From BAIKAL-G1 sp943370385 (lineage in GTDB: Bacteria; Cyanobacteriota; Cyanobacteriia; PCC-6307; Cyanobiaceae): a DNA stretch of 64,000 nucleotides. The position numbers and the translations under genes were made by a program. Below the pieces are notes generated by a model. It saw only the letters and a program-made list of their open reading frames with translations. It was not told where the DNA came from and did not search any database. This document shows, piece by piece, positions 43,066 through 51,713 of this stretch (position 1 is its first letter; every line of letters starts with the position of its first letter). The DNA lies in the NCBI GenBank assembly GCA_943370385.1, contig CALRQT020000004.1, positions 203,976 through 267,975 of the forward strand, given 5' to 3'.

Positions 43066-43663
43066 CGGCCTTAACCTCCTGGGCCTGCTGGGCCGCTGGG
43101 CTGTCCACGATCTCCACCTTGGCGGGCACAGACAGTTCTGGCTGGTTCACGGGGCCGCCATGGCCATTGCCTCCCAGGTTGAGCGGCGGCAGATCCTTCG
43201 TCTTTTCGATGAACTCCTGACGCTTCTGATCCAGCTGCACCACACGCTCTTTGGTGTGGGTCCAGCGGTTGATGAAACGGATCACCGCCTGCACCAATCC
43301 ACCAAGAAAGGAGCCACCCTGATAGGTCTTGCGGCCGAGTTTGTAGCGCCCAAACTCGTTGACAATGTCATCGCCAGCATCTTCCAGATCACCTGCAATC
43401 GCGGTGACGATTTCCAGCATCTGATAAATGTCAGTGCGCACAGAAGCCTCCCGTGCCGCAAGATCGAGCAGTCGCTGCTTGAGCTGTGCCGTTTCTTCCC
43501 GGGCCTTGGTGGCCAGGCTGCGATGCTGGCCGCGACTGCGCATGGAGCTCTTGTAGCAGTTGCGCAGCTCGAGGTAGACGCTGTTGAGATCTTCCCGACT
43601 CAGGGGCTCGGGATCAGGCGGAAAATCGGTTGTGGGGGGTAGAAAAACCATGCGGCTGGCCAT
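43049..43663 (-). CDS. Hypothetical coiled-coil protein
   Basis: A 204-residue protein. A long helical core (about residues 20-95, KAREETAQLKQRLLDLAARE) is followed by DIVNEFGRYKLGRKTYQGGS, an amphipathic helix (FLGGLVQAVIRFINRWTHTK) and a disordered Pro/Gly tail. It is the first gene of a two-gene minus-strand unit. No family is recognised. Location beside the prophage suggests an accessory or defence role, but nothing proves it. Confidence 0.6.
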   Translation of the reverse strand: MASRMVFLPPTTDFPPDPEPLSREDLNSVYLELRNCYKSSMRSRGQHRSLATKAREETAQLKQRLLDLAAREASVRTDIYQMLEIVTAIAGDLEDAGDDIVNEFGRYKLGRKTYQGGSFLGGLVQAVIRFINRWTHTKERVVQLDQKRQEFIEKTKDLPPLNLGGNGHGGPVNQPELSVPAKVEIVDSPAAQQAQEVKADGTTH

Positions 43664-44118
43664 TCAGAGACAATCCTGCCTCGTGCCGCACCCTGCCCCA
43701 GACCACATCGGCTCAGAGAACAATGCAGAAATTGCATACGCCTGCGGCGATGCCTTGCAGCACTGGGGGTTTTGGCGCTGACGCAAGGAGCTACGACGGC
43801 CAACGGAGGTTCACAGACCCTCACAGCAACAACGCCAGCCCATACCGAATCCGCCTTGGTGCAGCCTGGGCGAGGCCCGGTGCACCTGGCGGCCGCTGCC
43901 GATAGGTACAACCTCCACCAGCCAGTCCCTTTTGTAGAGCTGATCCCCCGGGAAGCGAACGGGGAGGCGCCCCTGAGGTCTGGCGATCACGCCACCCGGC
44001 CTGCCCCGGCTTGCGCGCCGCGCAAGGGCTGACGCGAGTCGCTGCGCTGCGCTCCGCGCCCCTTGCGCGGCGCTGGCGGCGCTGGGGCTTGACGGCGGTG
44101 TCGTTCGCCAGCACAGCC
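43664..44118. other. Intergenic stretch with imperfect palindrome
   Basis: About 455 bases with no convincing gene. The main structure is the inverted repeat at 44,015-44,073, listed separately. It borders the leftmost plus-strand genes of the prophage. Confidence 0.5.
44015..44073. repeat. Inverted repeat, palindrome family copy 1
   Basis: Perfect 14-base arms, GCGCCGCGCAAGGG and its complement, enclose a 31-base centre beginning CTGACGCGAGTCGC. The centre motif GCTGCGCTGCGCTCCGC recurs at about 50,540, and GGGCTGACGC recurs at about 52,618. Confidence 0.6.
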
Positions 44119-44331
44119 ATGGCCGCCACCCCTCTCAGCCGCACCTGCCCGATCCGCATCGTCTCGGTGCATCTGCTTGATGCCGCTGGCCGGCTTCTCA
44201 GAGTTCTGTTCCTCGATCGCGAGGGGCACATCTCGGCTGAGCCGCACTACGTGCCCCGCGATGAGGCGCTGATCCTGGCCTCCAATGAACAGCGGGTGCT
44301 CGGCCCTCAGGCCAGGGTCCAGGTGCTCTGA
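44119..44331 (+). CDS. Small hypothetical protein of the prophage
   Basis: A 70-residue protein from ATG 44119 (MAATPLSRTCPIRIVSVHLLD) with RVLFLDREGHISAEPHYV. It reads as a small beta-rich protein. The upstream spacer carries the palindrome family copy 1, and a terminator hairpin follows. No known family. Confidence 0.5.
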   Translation: MAATPLSRTCPIRIVSVHLLDAAGRLLRVLFLDREGHISAEPHYVPRDEALILASNEQRVLGPQARVQVL

Positions 44332-44340
44332 GCGCCCGCG

Positions 44341-44367
44341 GCCGGAGGCCCTCCGCCTCCGGCTTTC
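44341..44367 (+). terminator. Hairpin after the small gene
   Basis: GCCGGAGG (44341-44348) pairs with CCTCCGGC (44356-44363) around a 7-base loop, then CTTTC follows. It starts ten bases after the stop of the 70-residue gene. Confidence 0.5.
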
Positions 44368-44603
44368 GGCTGTCGCCGCATCGCCCGTGGGCTTGGGCTT
44401 CCTGGAGCCATGGCCTGACGGTTCGACTGGGCGGTCCCTGGGCTGGGCACCCTGCAGGACCGGCAGTGGGGGGGAGGGGTTGGCCCCAGGTCGGCGCACA
44501 CCCACCGCATCCCTCGGGCAGTCCTCACGCCGCGTCAAGGATCGGGCCAGGCGCCCTCCAGTGTCGGGCGTCCTTGCCGCGGCGCTGCGGCCGGCCGGTG
44601 GGG

Positions 44604-45257
44604 GTGGGGTTCTCCGCCGTCCCTCAGGTGGCTTCCCCCGCTTCCTCCTCCCGTCGCCAGCAGCAGTCCACGCCTCTCAGCCGTTCTGCCCTGCGTGCCC
44701 GCAATGCCCTGGTGCTGGAGCACCTGCCCCTGGCTGATGCCCTCGCTTCCGCCGCCGCCCGCCGCCTCTTCCCGCTGGTGGAGCGGGAGGATCTGATCCA
44801 GGTGGCCCGTGAGGCCCTGGTTCGCTCCGCTCCCCGCTGCAGAGCGGGCGAGCCGCCAGCGCCCTATCTGCGCCGCTGCATCCAAGGGGCGCTGCAGCAC
44901 CACCTGTGCGATCGGGTGCGGCTGGTGCGCGTGCCACGCCGGCTGCATGAGCAGGGCCAGTGCCCACTGGGGCACCTCAGCCTCGATGCCACAGCCGATA
45001 GCGAGCACTGCCTGCTCGATCAGCTGGCCTCCCCTGAGCCCGAGCCGGCATCCAGCGAGGCCATGAATGGCCTGGGGCTGGAGCAGCTGGTCGAGCAGCT
45101 GCCCGCAGCCCAGGCCACAGCCCTGCGGCTCACCGTCCTCGAGGGGCTGTCCTTGCGGGCCGCCGCGGCGCAGCTGCAGATCAGCCCGATGGCCGTTCAG
45201 CGGGCCCAGAAAAAGGCCCTCGCCGCCCTGCGCCAGCAGCTGGCAGGTGGGGGCTGA
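44604..45257 (+). CDS. Sigma-70-like RNA polymerase sigma factor
   Basis: A sigma factor fragment-like protein of about 217 residues from GTG 44604; the frame is open to 44466 and the start is uncertain. Region 2 is RRLFPLVEREDLIQVAREALVRSA with PYLRRCIQGALQHHLCDRV. Region 4 near the end is LTVLEGLSLRAAAAQLQISPMAVQRAQKKALAALR, a clear helix-turn-helix. A phage-encoded sigma factor could direct late genes. A second one lies at 61,384-62,073. Confidence 0.72.
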   Translation: MGFSAVPQVASPASSSRRQQQSTPLSRSALRARNALVLEHLPLADALASAAARRLFPLVEREDLIQVAREALVRSAPRCRAGEPPAPYLRRCIQGALQHHLCDRVRLVRVPRRLHEQGQCPLGHLSLDATADSEHCLLDQLASPEPEPASSEAMNGLGLEQLVEQLPAAQATALRLTVLEGLSLRAAAAQLQISPMAVQRAQKKALAALRQQLAGGG

Positions 45258-45268
45258 GGCCCCTTCAC

Positions 45269-45463
45269 TCAGCTCTGTTCAAACACCAGCGTGGAGAGTG
45301 GCCACCAGCCGCTGCCGCCCTCGTCGTAGGTCAGCTCCACCATCGGATCGGCGTCACTGCTGTCTGCCGCCAGGTTGAGCACTGTGGCGCCGGTCTCTGG
45401 GCTGATCAGGTCGCGCCAGCAGCGCGAGCCAGTCGCTGGCAGGGGTGTCGTGGTGTCAGGCAT
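45269..45463 (-). CDS. Small acidic phage protein
   Basis: A 64-residue protein (MPDTTTPLPATGSRCWRDLI) ending WWPLSTLVFEQS. It starts four bases after the propeller gene stops, in the same minus-strand operon. It resembles short phage proteins encoded after tail fibres, but no family is recognised. Confidence 0.6.
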   Translation of the reverse strand: MPDTTTPLPATGSRCWRDLISPETGATVLNLAADSSDADPMVELTYDEGGSGWWPLSTLVFEQS

Positions 45464-45466
45464 GGG

Positions 45467-46516
45467 TCAGGGGCTCACCATCACCCGGTTGCCAGCACCG
45501 CTGTTGCTCACAGCCACGAACTGGCGCCGCTGGGGCGACCAACAAAGCGAGCGCCAGCCCAGATCTGCCGGGGAGCTCCGCACCGTCCAACTGAGGCCAT
45601 CGCCGCTGGTCATGATCCTGTTGCCGGTGCCGCTGCTGGCCGCCGCCACCAGCAGCTCCCGCTCCGGAGCCCAGCAGAGGGAGGACCAGGCGTTGTCGGC
45701 CACCGAGCTGCGGCTGCTCCAGCTGATCCCATCCGGGGAAGTCATCACTCGGTTGCCCCGGCCGCTGCTGCTCAGCGCCACCAGTAAACCGAGCTCCGCC
45801 GCCCAACAGAGTCCTATCCAGTTGTTGGTTGCAGCGGCCGTCCGCAGCGTCCAGTTGCGGCCATCGCTTGAGGTCATCACCCGCTGGTTGCTGCCGGTGC
45901 TGCTCACCGCCACCAACAACCCCAGTTGAGGCGCCCAGCAGATGGAGCGCCATTCCTGATCCGCGGCAGCAGGGCCGGCCGTCCAGGTGAGGCCATTGGA
46001 GCTGATCATCACGCGGTTGCCCGTGCCGCTGCTGGCCACGGCCACCAGCAGGCCTAGCTCGGGCGCCCAGCAGATCGAGGTCCAGTTGTTGTCGGCCGGC
46101 GTCTGGCGCAGGTTCCAGCTGCGGCCATCCTGAGAGGTCATCACCCGCTGGCCCGTGCCGCTGTCGCTGACGGCGACAAACAGCCCCAGCGCAGCGGCCC
46201 AGCAGAGCGCCACCCAGTTCTGATCAGCGGCCGCCGGTTGGGGGCTCCAGCGAATGCCATCGCTGGAGGTCATCACCCGATTGCCGCTACCGCTGTTGGC
46301 CACGCAGACGTAGAGCTGCAACTCCGGCGACCAGCAGATCGCCTGCCAGCTGTTGTCCGCCGCCGAGCGCACGGTCGACCAGAGCACGCCGCTGATGCCC
46401 AGCACCGGTATCGGGCCAGCCAGCTCTGCCAGCGCCGCTGCCGGCAGCTGGTAGGTGCCGGCCTGGGGCCCAGCGGGACGGGTGATCGCCAGCAGGTCGC
46501 CTGGTTGGAGGGTCAT
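45467..46516 (-). CDS. Seven-repeat beta-propeller phage protein
   Basis: The 349-residue protein is mostly seven ~44-residue repeats with the pattern W-x2-(I/L)CW-x8-V-x-SG-x3-(R)VMTS-x-G-x-W (for example NWTSICWAPELGLLVAVA). The N-terminal VLWSTVRSAADN and the truncated seventh repeat could close a seven-bladed propeller. Such repeats occur in phage tail-tip or fibre proteins that bind sugars or receptors. The gene is in the late minus-strand block after a fibre-like gene. Function is inferred from position and fold. Confidence 0.75.
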   Translation of the reverse strand: MTLQPGDLLAITRPAGPQAGTYQLPAAALAELAGPIPVLGISGVLWSTVRSAADNSWQAICWSPELQLYVCVANSGSGNRVMTSSDGIRWSPQPAAADQNWVALCWAAALGLFVAVSDSGTGQRVMTSQDGRSWNLRQTPADNNWTSICWAPELGLLVAVASSGTGNRVMISSNGLTWTAGPAAADQEWRSICWAPQLGLLVAVSSTGSNQRVMTSSDGRNWTLRTAAATNNWIGLCWAAELGLLVALSSSGRGNRVMTSPDGISWSSRSSVADNAWSSLCWAPERELLVAAASSGTGNRIMTSGDGLSWTVRSSPADLGWRSLCWSPQRRQFVAVSNSGAGNRVMVSP

Positions 46517-46528
46517 CTGCTGCGGCGC

Positions 46529-47206
46529 TCAGGGCAGAGCCGGCAGGGTGCTCAGGTCCAGCGGCATGTAGTCGCCGGCCGGCTGGGCAGTGGCCATCGC
46601 CGCCTGCAGCTGGGCCGCATCCACCACCCGCCCGGGCGTGCCGTCTGCCAGCGCCAATGGGTCGGCCAGCTGCACTACCCCCGACGCCTCGGCCGTGGCC
46701 AGGACCACGCTGAGCAGCGGTTGGGCGGGATCGCTCTCATCGACGGCCAGCGGAACGGCCACCTGGATGCGGATCACCCCGGCGCCATCGGGCCCCAGGG
46801 CGGCGTTGGCGCTCCAGCTCGTGCCGTCAAACAGCAACAGATCCCCCTGGGCGATCTCCGCTCCGGCGATGCCGCTCCAGCTCGCCAGGGCAGGGCCGGC
46901 GCTGCTGGCCAGGTACACATCTCCGGCCACAGCCCCAGCCGGGGCCTCGGTGGTGGTGGGGTCGATCGCGCCCCTGTAGGTGAGCGCGCCGGGGATGGCG
47001 GCATGGAGGGTGCCGTCGGCATCCACCGAGAGGTTGGTACCGGGCCTGATCGCCCCGATCGCCGCCGCGGTGGCCGGGCTGAGCATGAACGCCTTGACCT
47101 CATCAGCAGTGGCCCGGTAGGGCGTGCTGCCGCGCTGCACCAGCAGCAGATCGGTCGGCTGGGGCAGGGAACGGCCGGCGGTGCGGCTCTCGGTGGTGGT
47201 GGCCAT
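46529..47206 (-). CDS. Phage tail fibre-like protein
   Basis: A 225-residue protein with an alanine/glycine-rich beta character: TDLLLVQRGSTPYRATADEVKAF, then GDVYLASSAGPALASWSGIA, GDLLLFDGTSWSANAAL, and a final MATAQPAGDYMPLDLSTLPALP. Phrases such as GDLLLFDGTSW and ASGVVQLADP are typical of phage fibre and base-plate proteins. It is upstream of the propeller gene. Confidence 0.7.
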   Translation of the reverse strand: MATTTESRTAGRSLPQPTDLLLVQRGSTPYRATADEVKAFMLSPATAAAIGAIRPGTNLSVDADGTLHAAIPGALTYRGAIDPTTTEAPAGAVAGDVYLASSAGPALASWSGIAGAEIAQGDLLLFDGTSWSANAALGPDGAGVIRIQVAVPLAVDESDPAQPLLSVVLATAEASGVVQLADPLALADGTPGRVVDAAQLQAAMATAQPAGDYMPLDLSTLPALP

Positions 47207-47246
47207 GGTGATCCGTGCAGAAGGGGAGAGAGGTGGAGGGGAGAAA

Positions 47247-47489
47247 TCAGTGCGGCAAGGGGCTGAGCAGGCGCAGGTCCAGCGCGATCACCACCACCCC
47301 ATCGCCGGCAGTGGCACTGATGAGCGGCGCCAGTGCCTGCATTGCCGTGATGCCGCCGGTGGGCGGCGGTTCAGGGGTGCCGCCGTCCTGCAGCTGGGCC
47401 TGGCCCAGGAAGATCACCCCCTGGGGCCGGCTGCTGCTGCGGCACTGGGCCGTCAGCTCGGCCAGCACAGCCGGATCGGGAGTGGCCAT
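47247..47489 (-). CDS. Hypothetical phage protein
   Basis: An 80-residue protein (MATPDPAVLAELTAQCRSSS) with a GVIFLGQAQLQDGG stretch. It lies between a fibre-like and an acidic phage protein on the same strand and looks like part of the late operon. The family is not recognised. Confidence 0.55.
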   Translation of the reverse strand: MATPDPAVLAELTAQCRSSSRPQGVIFLGQAQLQDGGTPEPPPTGGITAMQALAPLISATAGDGVVVIALDLRLLSPLPH

Positions 47490-47569
47490 CGACGCCAGGG
47501 CAGTGCTGCTGAGCTGTTGCCAGCCCCCAGCCAGGAATGCGCTGGCCGGGGCAGCGCAGGCTGCAGGGA

Positions 47570-48274
47570 TCAGAGCAGGGCATCCCCCAGCTCCAGGGCC
47601 GCGAGATCGGCGGCATCGTTGCTGCTCTCATTCGTGGCATCGCTGCTGCCGCTGGCAGTGCCCGATGCACTGGCCTTGGCCTCCAGCGCCATGGCCTGCT
47701 CCACCAGCTCGGCCTTGGTCTGGCTGCTATCGAGCTCCACGCCGTAGACGGTGGAGCAGAACTCGACGATCTGGGCCTTGGTCATGGCCTGGAAGTCAGT
47801 GGGCTGTGAGGCAAGCAGGGCCTCGCCACCATCGGTGGTGGTCTCTAACCGGTCGTCGGTAGGAGTGGGCTCATCGGGTGTCGGGGCGGGATCCGGCGCT
47901 TCCGGTTGCTCGGGCTCGAGGTCCAGCGCATCCGCCAGCTCCGGTTCCGGCGCGTTGTCCCCGGAGTCCACCGGGACCGGCTCATCGCCGCCACTGGCGG
48001 GGCTGAGCAACTGCCAGCCCAGGGCCTGCCAGCCGGCCAGGTGCACCGGCCAGATCGAGCGGGTCGCACTGTCCTTGCCGATCAGCAGCTGGCTGGGCGG
48101 CAGCAGCGCTGCATCGCCTACACCTGGATCCGGTGTGACGTTGAGCCGCTGCTCCGGGCCCGAGAGGCGAACAGGCGTGGAGTCGGGGTTGCTGCTGTCG
48201 AGAGGCTGCAGCAGCTCCAGCGGCAGGGCCTCAGCTCCAGCCGCCACGTTGAGGGTGTCGAGTGGGTTGCCCAT
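47570..48274 (-). CDS. Acidic phage protein with small C-terminal helical domain
   Basis: A 234-residue acidic protein. An N-terminal beta-rich part is followed by a Pro/Glu/Asp-rich linker and then MTKAQIVEFCSTVYGVELDS with SQTKAELVEQAMALEAKA. The last part resembles a HeH/SAP-like helix-extended-helix domain common at the ends of phage structural proteins. GTG 48283 is an alternative start. It follows the gene upstream directly. Confidence 0.6.
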   Translation of the reverse strand: MGNPLDTLNVAAGAEALPLELLQPLDSSNPDSTPVRLSGPEQRLNVTPDPGVGDAALLPPSQLLIGKDSATRSIWPVHLAGWQALGWQLLSPASGGDEPVPVDSGDNAPEPELADALDLEPEQPEAPDPAPTPDEPTPTDDRLETTTDGGEALLASQPTDFQAMTKAQIVEFCSTVYGVELDSSQTKAELVEQAMALEAKASASGTASGSSDATNESSNDAADLAALELGDALL

Positions 48275-48284
48275 GGCGCTCACC

Positions 48285-48719
48285 TCACAGCCCCTGGTTG
48301 GCGGTGAGCGCCACGGTCATCCCGGCAGGCGTGCCAGGCGAAACCGTCGCCCGCGCCAGCCGCAGGCAGGGCGGCGTGATCAGTGCGCTGTCAGCCGGGT
48401 TGATCAGCAGGGCGGCGCCGCTGATGATCGCCTCGACCTTGCCGCCTGCGGCGGGGATGGCGACGGCCGCGGCGGTGATCCAGCTGCCGGCGTTGCCATC
48501 GGCCAGCAGCGGCGCCAGCTCCAGGGTCACCGTCACCGCCCCGCTATGGCCGGGGTGGGAAGCCACCAGCACAAAGGAGCTGGTGGCATCGAGATCGGTG
48601 CCGAGGTTGACGACATCACCGCTGCTGCGGGTGTGCTCGTAGCAGTCAGTGGCGGAGTGGTTGATCCAGCCGACGAGCACCGTCTGGGCGTCGAGCAGCC
48701 GGGTGGCTTGAGAGGTCAT
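48285..48719 (-). CDS. Phage protein downstream of capsid, likely head decoration or completion
   Basis: A 144-residue beta-rich protein (LLDAQTVLVGWINHSATDCYE then VLVASHPGHSGAVTVTLELAP). Size and position directly after the capsid gene are like those of a head decoration or completion protein, but the sequence alone does not prove it. ATG 48719 is preferred over the frame's upstream extension. Confidence 0.6.
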   Translation of the reverse strand: MTSQATRLLDAQTVLVGWINHSATDCYEHTRSSGDVVNLGTDLDATSSFVLVASHPGHSGAVTVTLELAPLLADGNAGSWITAAAVAIPAAGGKVEAIISGAALLINPADSALITPPCLRLARATVSPGTPAGMTVALTANQGL

Positions 48720-48784
48720 GGATGGAGCTCCTGGGGGAAATGAATGAGTGGTTCTGGGCAGTTCTCCTGGGTTGGGGCTGGCGT

Positions 48785-49699
48785 TCAGGGCAGTACCAGC
48801 GGCATCGGCGCCACGTTGAACAGGCGTGCGGCGGCCTTGCGGTTGCACACCGCAAAACCCACGTACCAATCCACACGCGTGCGGAACACCGGCGCGTCGT
48901 GCACCTCCCCGAAGTCCCGGACCGAGATCCCGTAGCGCCCCTCAAACGGGCCCTGCAGTCCGCAGACCGCCGCATCGCCGAGCACGCAGCAGTAGATCGA
49001 GGTGGTGCCTGCCGGTTCGTCGTAGCCGAGCACGGCGTTGCCCTCGGCGTCCTCCTCCACCAGCAGGATCTCGATCCCCTCGAAGAAATGCCGCCCGTCG
49101 ATCACCTCGTAGAGGTCGCCGCCGGCCTGGCGGGAGGCGGTGCTGATCTGGCGGCGGGCGGCCTTGCTGGCGATCAACACCTTGTCGCCGCCGTAGCCGA
49201 TCACGCTGTCGGTCAGCGCCTCCAGCGCCAGCAGGTTCAGCGTGCTGCCGCCGTTGTCGATCGTCTGGTCCTCGCCGGGCACCAGGCGCTTGCTCAGCCC
49301 GTTGAACGCCCGCGGATCAAAGGTGTCGTCGCCGTTGATGATCGCTGCCTCCAGGGTGAGGCGCATCGAGCGCACCTTCATCTCGGTCTGGGCAGCACGG
49401 GCCTCCGGGCCCTGTAGGTCCACGATCGAGCGGTCCACATCCAGGTCGCCGCCAAAGAGGTGCACGAACTCCGAATCGGAGTTGATCACCCCGTAGCTCT
49501 GGCGGTAGCCCTCGTTGACGGCCCGAAAACCCACGCGGGGGAGTTTCGTTTCCGCCGGGAAGCTCAACGAGCCACCGACAAGGTTGCGGAAGGGCAGGCG
49601 GCGCAGCAGCTCCCCCTCCGCAAAGGTCTTGAGCACCGCTAGCTGCTCAGCACGGCGGGCGTATTTCTGCGCCTCGATCAAGGTCAGGCCCAAGGGCAC
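48785..49699 (-). CDS. Major capsid protein (HK97-like)
   Basis: This 304-residue protein resembles HK97-fold coat proteins. It has TLIEAQKYARRAEQLAVLKTF, an arm and early beta segment (GGSLSFPAETKLPRVGFRAV), a central DRSIVDLQGPEARAAQTEMK helix, FNGLSKRL, and the C-terminal YGISVRDFGEVHDAPVFRTRV. It is downstream of a scaffold-like gene as expected, although plus-strand genes sit between them. The GTG start gives MPLGLTLIEAQ; TTG 49726 is also possible. Confidence 0.82.
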   Translation of the reverse strand: MPLGLTLIEAQKYARRAEQLAVLKTFAEGELLRRLPFRNLVGGSLSFPAETKLPRVGFRAVNEGYRQSYGVINSDSEFVHLFGGDLDVDRSIVDLQGPEARAAQTEMKVRSMRLTLEAAIINGDDTFDPRAFNGLSKRLVPGEDQTIDNGGSTLNLLALEALTDSVIGYGGDKVLIASKAARRQISTASRQAGGDLYEVIDGRHFFEGIEILLVEEDAEGNAVLGYDEPAGTTSIYCCVLGDAAVCGLQGPFEGRYGISVRDFGEVHDAPVFRTRVDWYVGFAVCNRKAAARLFNVAPMPLVLP

Positions 49700-49794
49700 G
49701 CTCCAGGGGCCTGGCCCCAGTGACAACAGCAGCTGTTGCCAGGTCGCTTGTGGGCAGGGTGAACCCTGAGGTTCAGGCTGTTTAGCCTGGGGCG

Positions 49795-50013
49795 ATGACC
49801 AATCCCCAGCTCACCGAGAACCTGCTTGCGGTGATCCGCAGCCTGCCGGCTGACGATCGCCGCTGGCTGCTCAGGCAGCTGGAGCAGGACAGCAGCGACC
49901 TGAGTCACGGGGCCCTGGCTGAGATGGCGATGGCCGGGGGTGCCTTTGACGACCTGGCGGCTGAGCCTGACCTCTACAGCTTCTCTGACGGAGAAGCGAT
50001 CGGCGCCGGCTGA
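49795..50013 (+). CDS. Antitoxin-like small protein
   Basis: A 72-residue acidic protein (LLAVIRSLPADDRRWLLRQLEQD) with a short helical core, ending in YSFSDGEAIGAG. It is coupled by overlap (stop and start share a base) to a MazF-type toxin gene, so it is most likely the antitoxin. It lies between capsid and lysis genes on the plus strand. Confidence 0.75.
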   Translation: MTNPQLTENLLAVIRSLPADDRRWLLRQLEQDSSDLSHGALAEMAMAGGAFDDLAAEPDLYSFSDGEAIGAG

Positions 50014-50360
50014 TGCTGAGCCGCTACGACATCGTGCTGGTCGCCTTCCCATTCACGGATGGGCCTGCGGCCAAGCCTCGGCCGGCCTTGGTGATCACCA
50101 CCAGTGAGCGCCATGGGGATGTGTTGCTGGCCTTCATCAGCTCCAACGTCAGCGGGCCGCCGGGCCGCGATGAGCTCGACATCCCTGCCGATCATCCGGG
50201 CTTCTCAGACACCGGCCTGAAGGTGAGCTCGAGGATCCGGCTCAGCCGCATGACAACCCTGGCGATGCCACTGGTGAAACGGCGCATCGGGCTGCTGCCG
50301 CTGGCCTTGCAGACGGAATCCCAGCAGGTGCTGCAGCGGGTGATCGGCGGCCAAGGCTGA
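50013..50360 (+). CDS. MazF/PemK-type toxin
   Basis: A 115-residue MazF/PemK endoribonuclease: MLSRYDIVLVAFPFTDGPAA, then KPRPALVITTSERHGDVLLA and SSRIRLSRMTTL. The RPALV, PF.D and S.I......T motifs of the family are visible. A toxin-antitoxin pair inside a structural block suggests prophage maintenance. Confidence 0.88.
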   Translation: MLSRYDIVLVAFPFTDGPAAKPRPALVITTSERHGDVLLAFISSNVSGPPGRDELDIPADHPGFSDTGLKVSSRIRLSRMTTLAMPLVKRRIGLLPLALQTESQQVLQRVIGGQG

Positions 50361-50504
50361 GCGTTCCCCTGTTGGCCAGTTCGTGGCTGTGACAGCAGTG
50401 GGCGGCACCGGTTTCCAATCCCGTGCCCGGTAGCGGCCTGGGCCCCTGCCCCACCAGCTCCTGGTGGATCGGCTACGCGCAGCCCTCCTCATGGTCCGGG
50501 CGGC

Positions 50505-50590
50505 CTCAAGGGCTGCGCAAGTCAGCCGGACTGGTGCGTTGGCTGCGCTGCGCTCCGCATGTCGGAGGGGGCTGCCCCTTGACCCCGCCC
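50505..50590. repeat. Imperfect palindrome, family copy 2
   Basis: TCAAGGG on the left pairs with CCCTTGA on the right across about 70 bases, with partly complementary flanks. The centre contains GGCTGCGCTGCGCTCCGC, also found in copy 1. It sits just before a small plus-strand gene. Confidence 0.5.
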
Positions 50591-50621
50591 GGCCTGCTTC
50601 GGGGTCTTCGCTACGCCTGCC

Positions 50622-50822
50622 ATGGCTTCTGCATCCCGGATCCGCGCCTTCCAGCTCCTGAGCTCCCGCACCCTGGAGTTCCTGTGCGAGGAGGCATCGG
50701 CCCACCGCCCGGCTCCTCTGGAGCGGCTGGAGCGCCTCTGCGCCGATCTGCTCTTCGATCGCCAGCTGACCACGCCAGCTTCGGTGCCCGTCTGGTGCCC
50801 CGAGAGCGAGCTGCCCTTCTGA
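50622..50822 (+). CDS. Small helical hypothetical protein
   Basis: A 66-residue protein (MASASRIRAFQLLSSRTLEFLC) that reads as two amphipathic helices, ending LTTPASVPVWCPESELPF. It precedes the lysis genes and follows palindrome copy 2. No family recognised. Confidence 0.5.
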   Translation: MASASRIRAFQLLSSRTLEFLCEEASAHRPAPLERLERLCADLLFDRQLTTPASVPVWCPESELPF

Positions 50823-50918
50823 GGGGGCGGCCCCGGCTGCGGCTGGGGCGCTCTCTTGTTGCCCGCAGCCGGCACCCCCAAGCGACCACTGGCAACAGGG
50901 CTCAGCAGCACCACGCCC

Positions 50919-51662
50919 ATGGCCAGCCCCATGACCCCCGAGCGGTTTCAGGATCGCTTTGAAGCCTTTCGCGGTGAACCCCAGCAGGTCTCCGGCGTCT
51001 GGACCCTCCATGCCGCGATCGCTGCCCTGCCCGGCAGCGAGGCCGTCCTCGATGAGCAGGCCCCCTGGGCGCTCACCTTCAGCCAGAAACCCGCTGAGCC
51101 CCCGGCACCAGCAGTCCCCAGCGGCGGCCTCGATCCGCGCGGCTCAGAGGAAGCCGGGATGGCCGGCCCGCAGCTGGCAGCTCCCGTCCAGCCCGGGGAT
51201 TCCTACCTGCTGGTGAATGACCGCGACCAGGACATGGAGGCCTACGACCACACCGGGGCCTTCCTCTGGAAGATCCCCTGCCTAGCCCGCGGCCAGGGGA
51301 GCGACACCGACTGGACCCAGAACAGCACCGACACTCCGCCCGGCCTCTACAAGCTCGGCCAGCTCTACCCCGACTACGAACAGAACCCCAACCCGCCCTG
51401 CTCCGATACCGCCATGGGCTACGGCTGGTATTCCTTCGACATGGAGGAGCTGGAGGGCCAGGAGGTGGCCCATGGTCGGGCCGGGATCATGCTCCACGGC
51501 GGCGGCTCGGCCTGTGGCTGGCCCGGCGCCTGGGCACCGCAGCAGCCCCTGCACCCCACCCTCGGTTGCGTCCGCCTGCACAACGCCGATCTGCGCGACA
51601 AGGTGCTGCCCCTCTACCGGCAGGGCACCGTCTATGTGGGGGTCTTCCAGGAAAAAAAGTGA
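50919..51662 (+). CDS. L,D-transpeptidase-fold (YkuD) protein, probable phage lysin or wall enzyme
   Basis: This 247-residue protein has a YkuD-like catalytic region in its second half: GIMLHGGGSACGWP and HPTLGCVRLHNADLRDK. These give the HG..., and TxGCxR/N motifs, with the Cys nucleophile and nearby His. The N-terminal ~100 residues are a separate domain with a linker. L,D-transpeptidase-fold enzymes remodel or bind peptidoglycan. Here it lies beside a holin-like gene, so a lysis role is likely. No signal peptide is seen. Confidence 0.82.
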   Translation: MASPMTPERFQDRFEAFRGEPQQVSGVWTLHAAIAALPGSEAVLDEQAPWALTFSQKPAEPPAPAVPSGGLDPRGSEEAGMAGPQLAAPVQPGDSYLLVNDRDQDMEAYDHTGAFLWKIPCLARGQGSDTDWTQNSTDTPPGLYKLGQLYPDYEQNPNPPCSDTAMGYGWYSFDMEELEGQEVAHGRAGIMLHGGGSACGWPGAWAPQQPLHPTLGCVRLHNADLRDKVLPLYRQGTVYVGVFQEKK

Positions 51663-51713
51663 CGGCGGCTCTGGTGCCGCCAGCTGGGGCCTGATCGCGA
51701 GGGAAGAGCAGCG

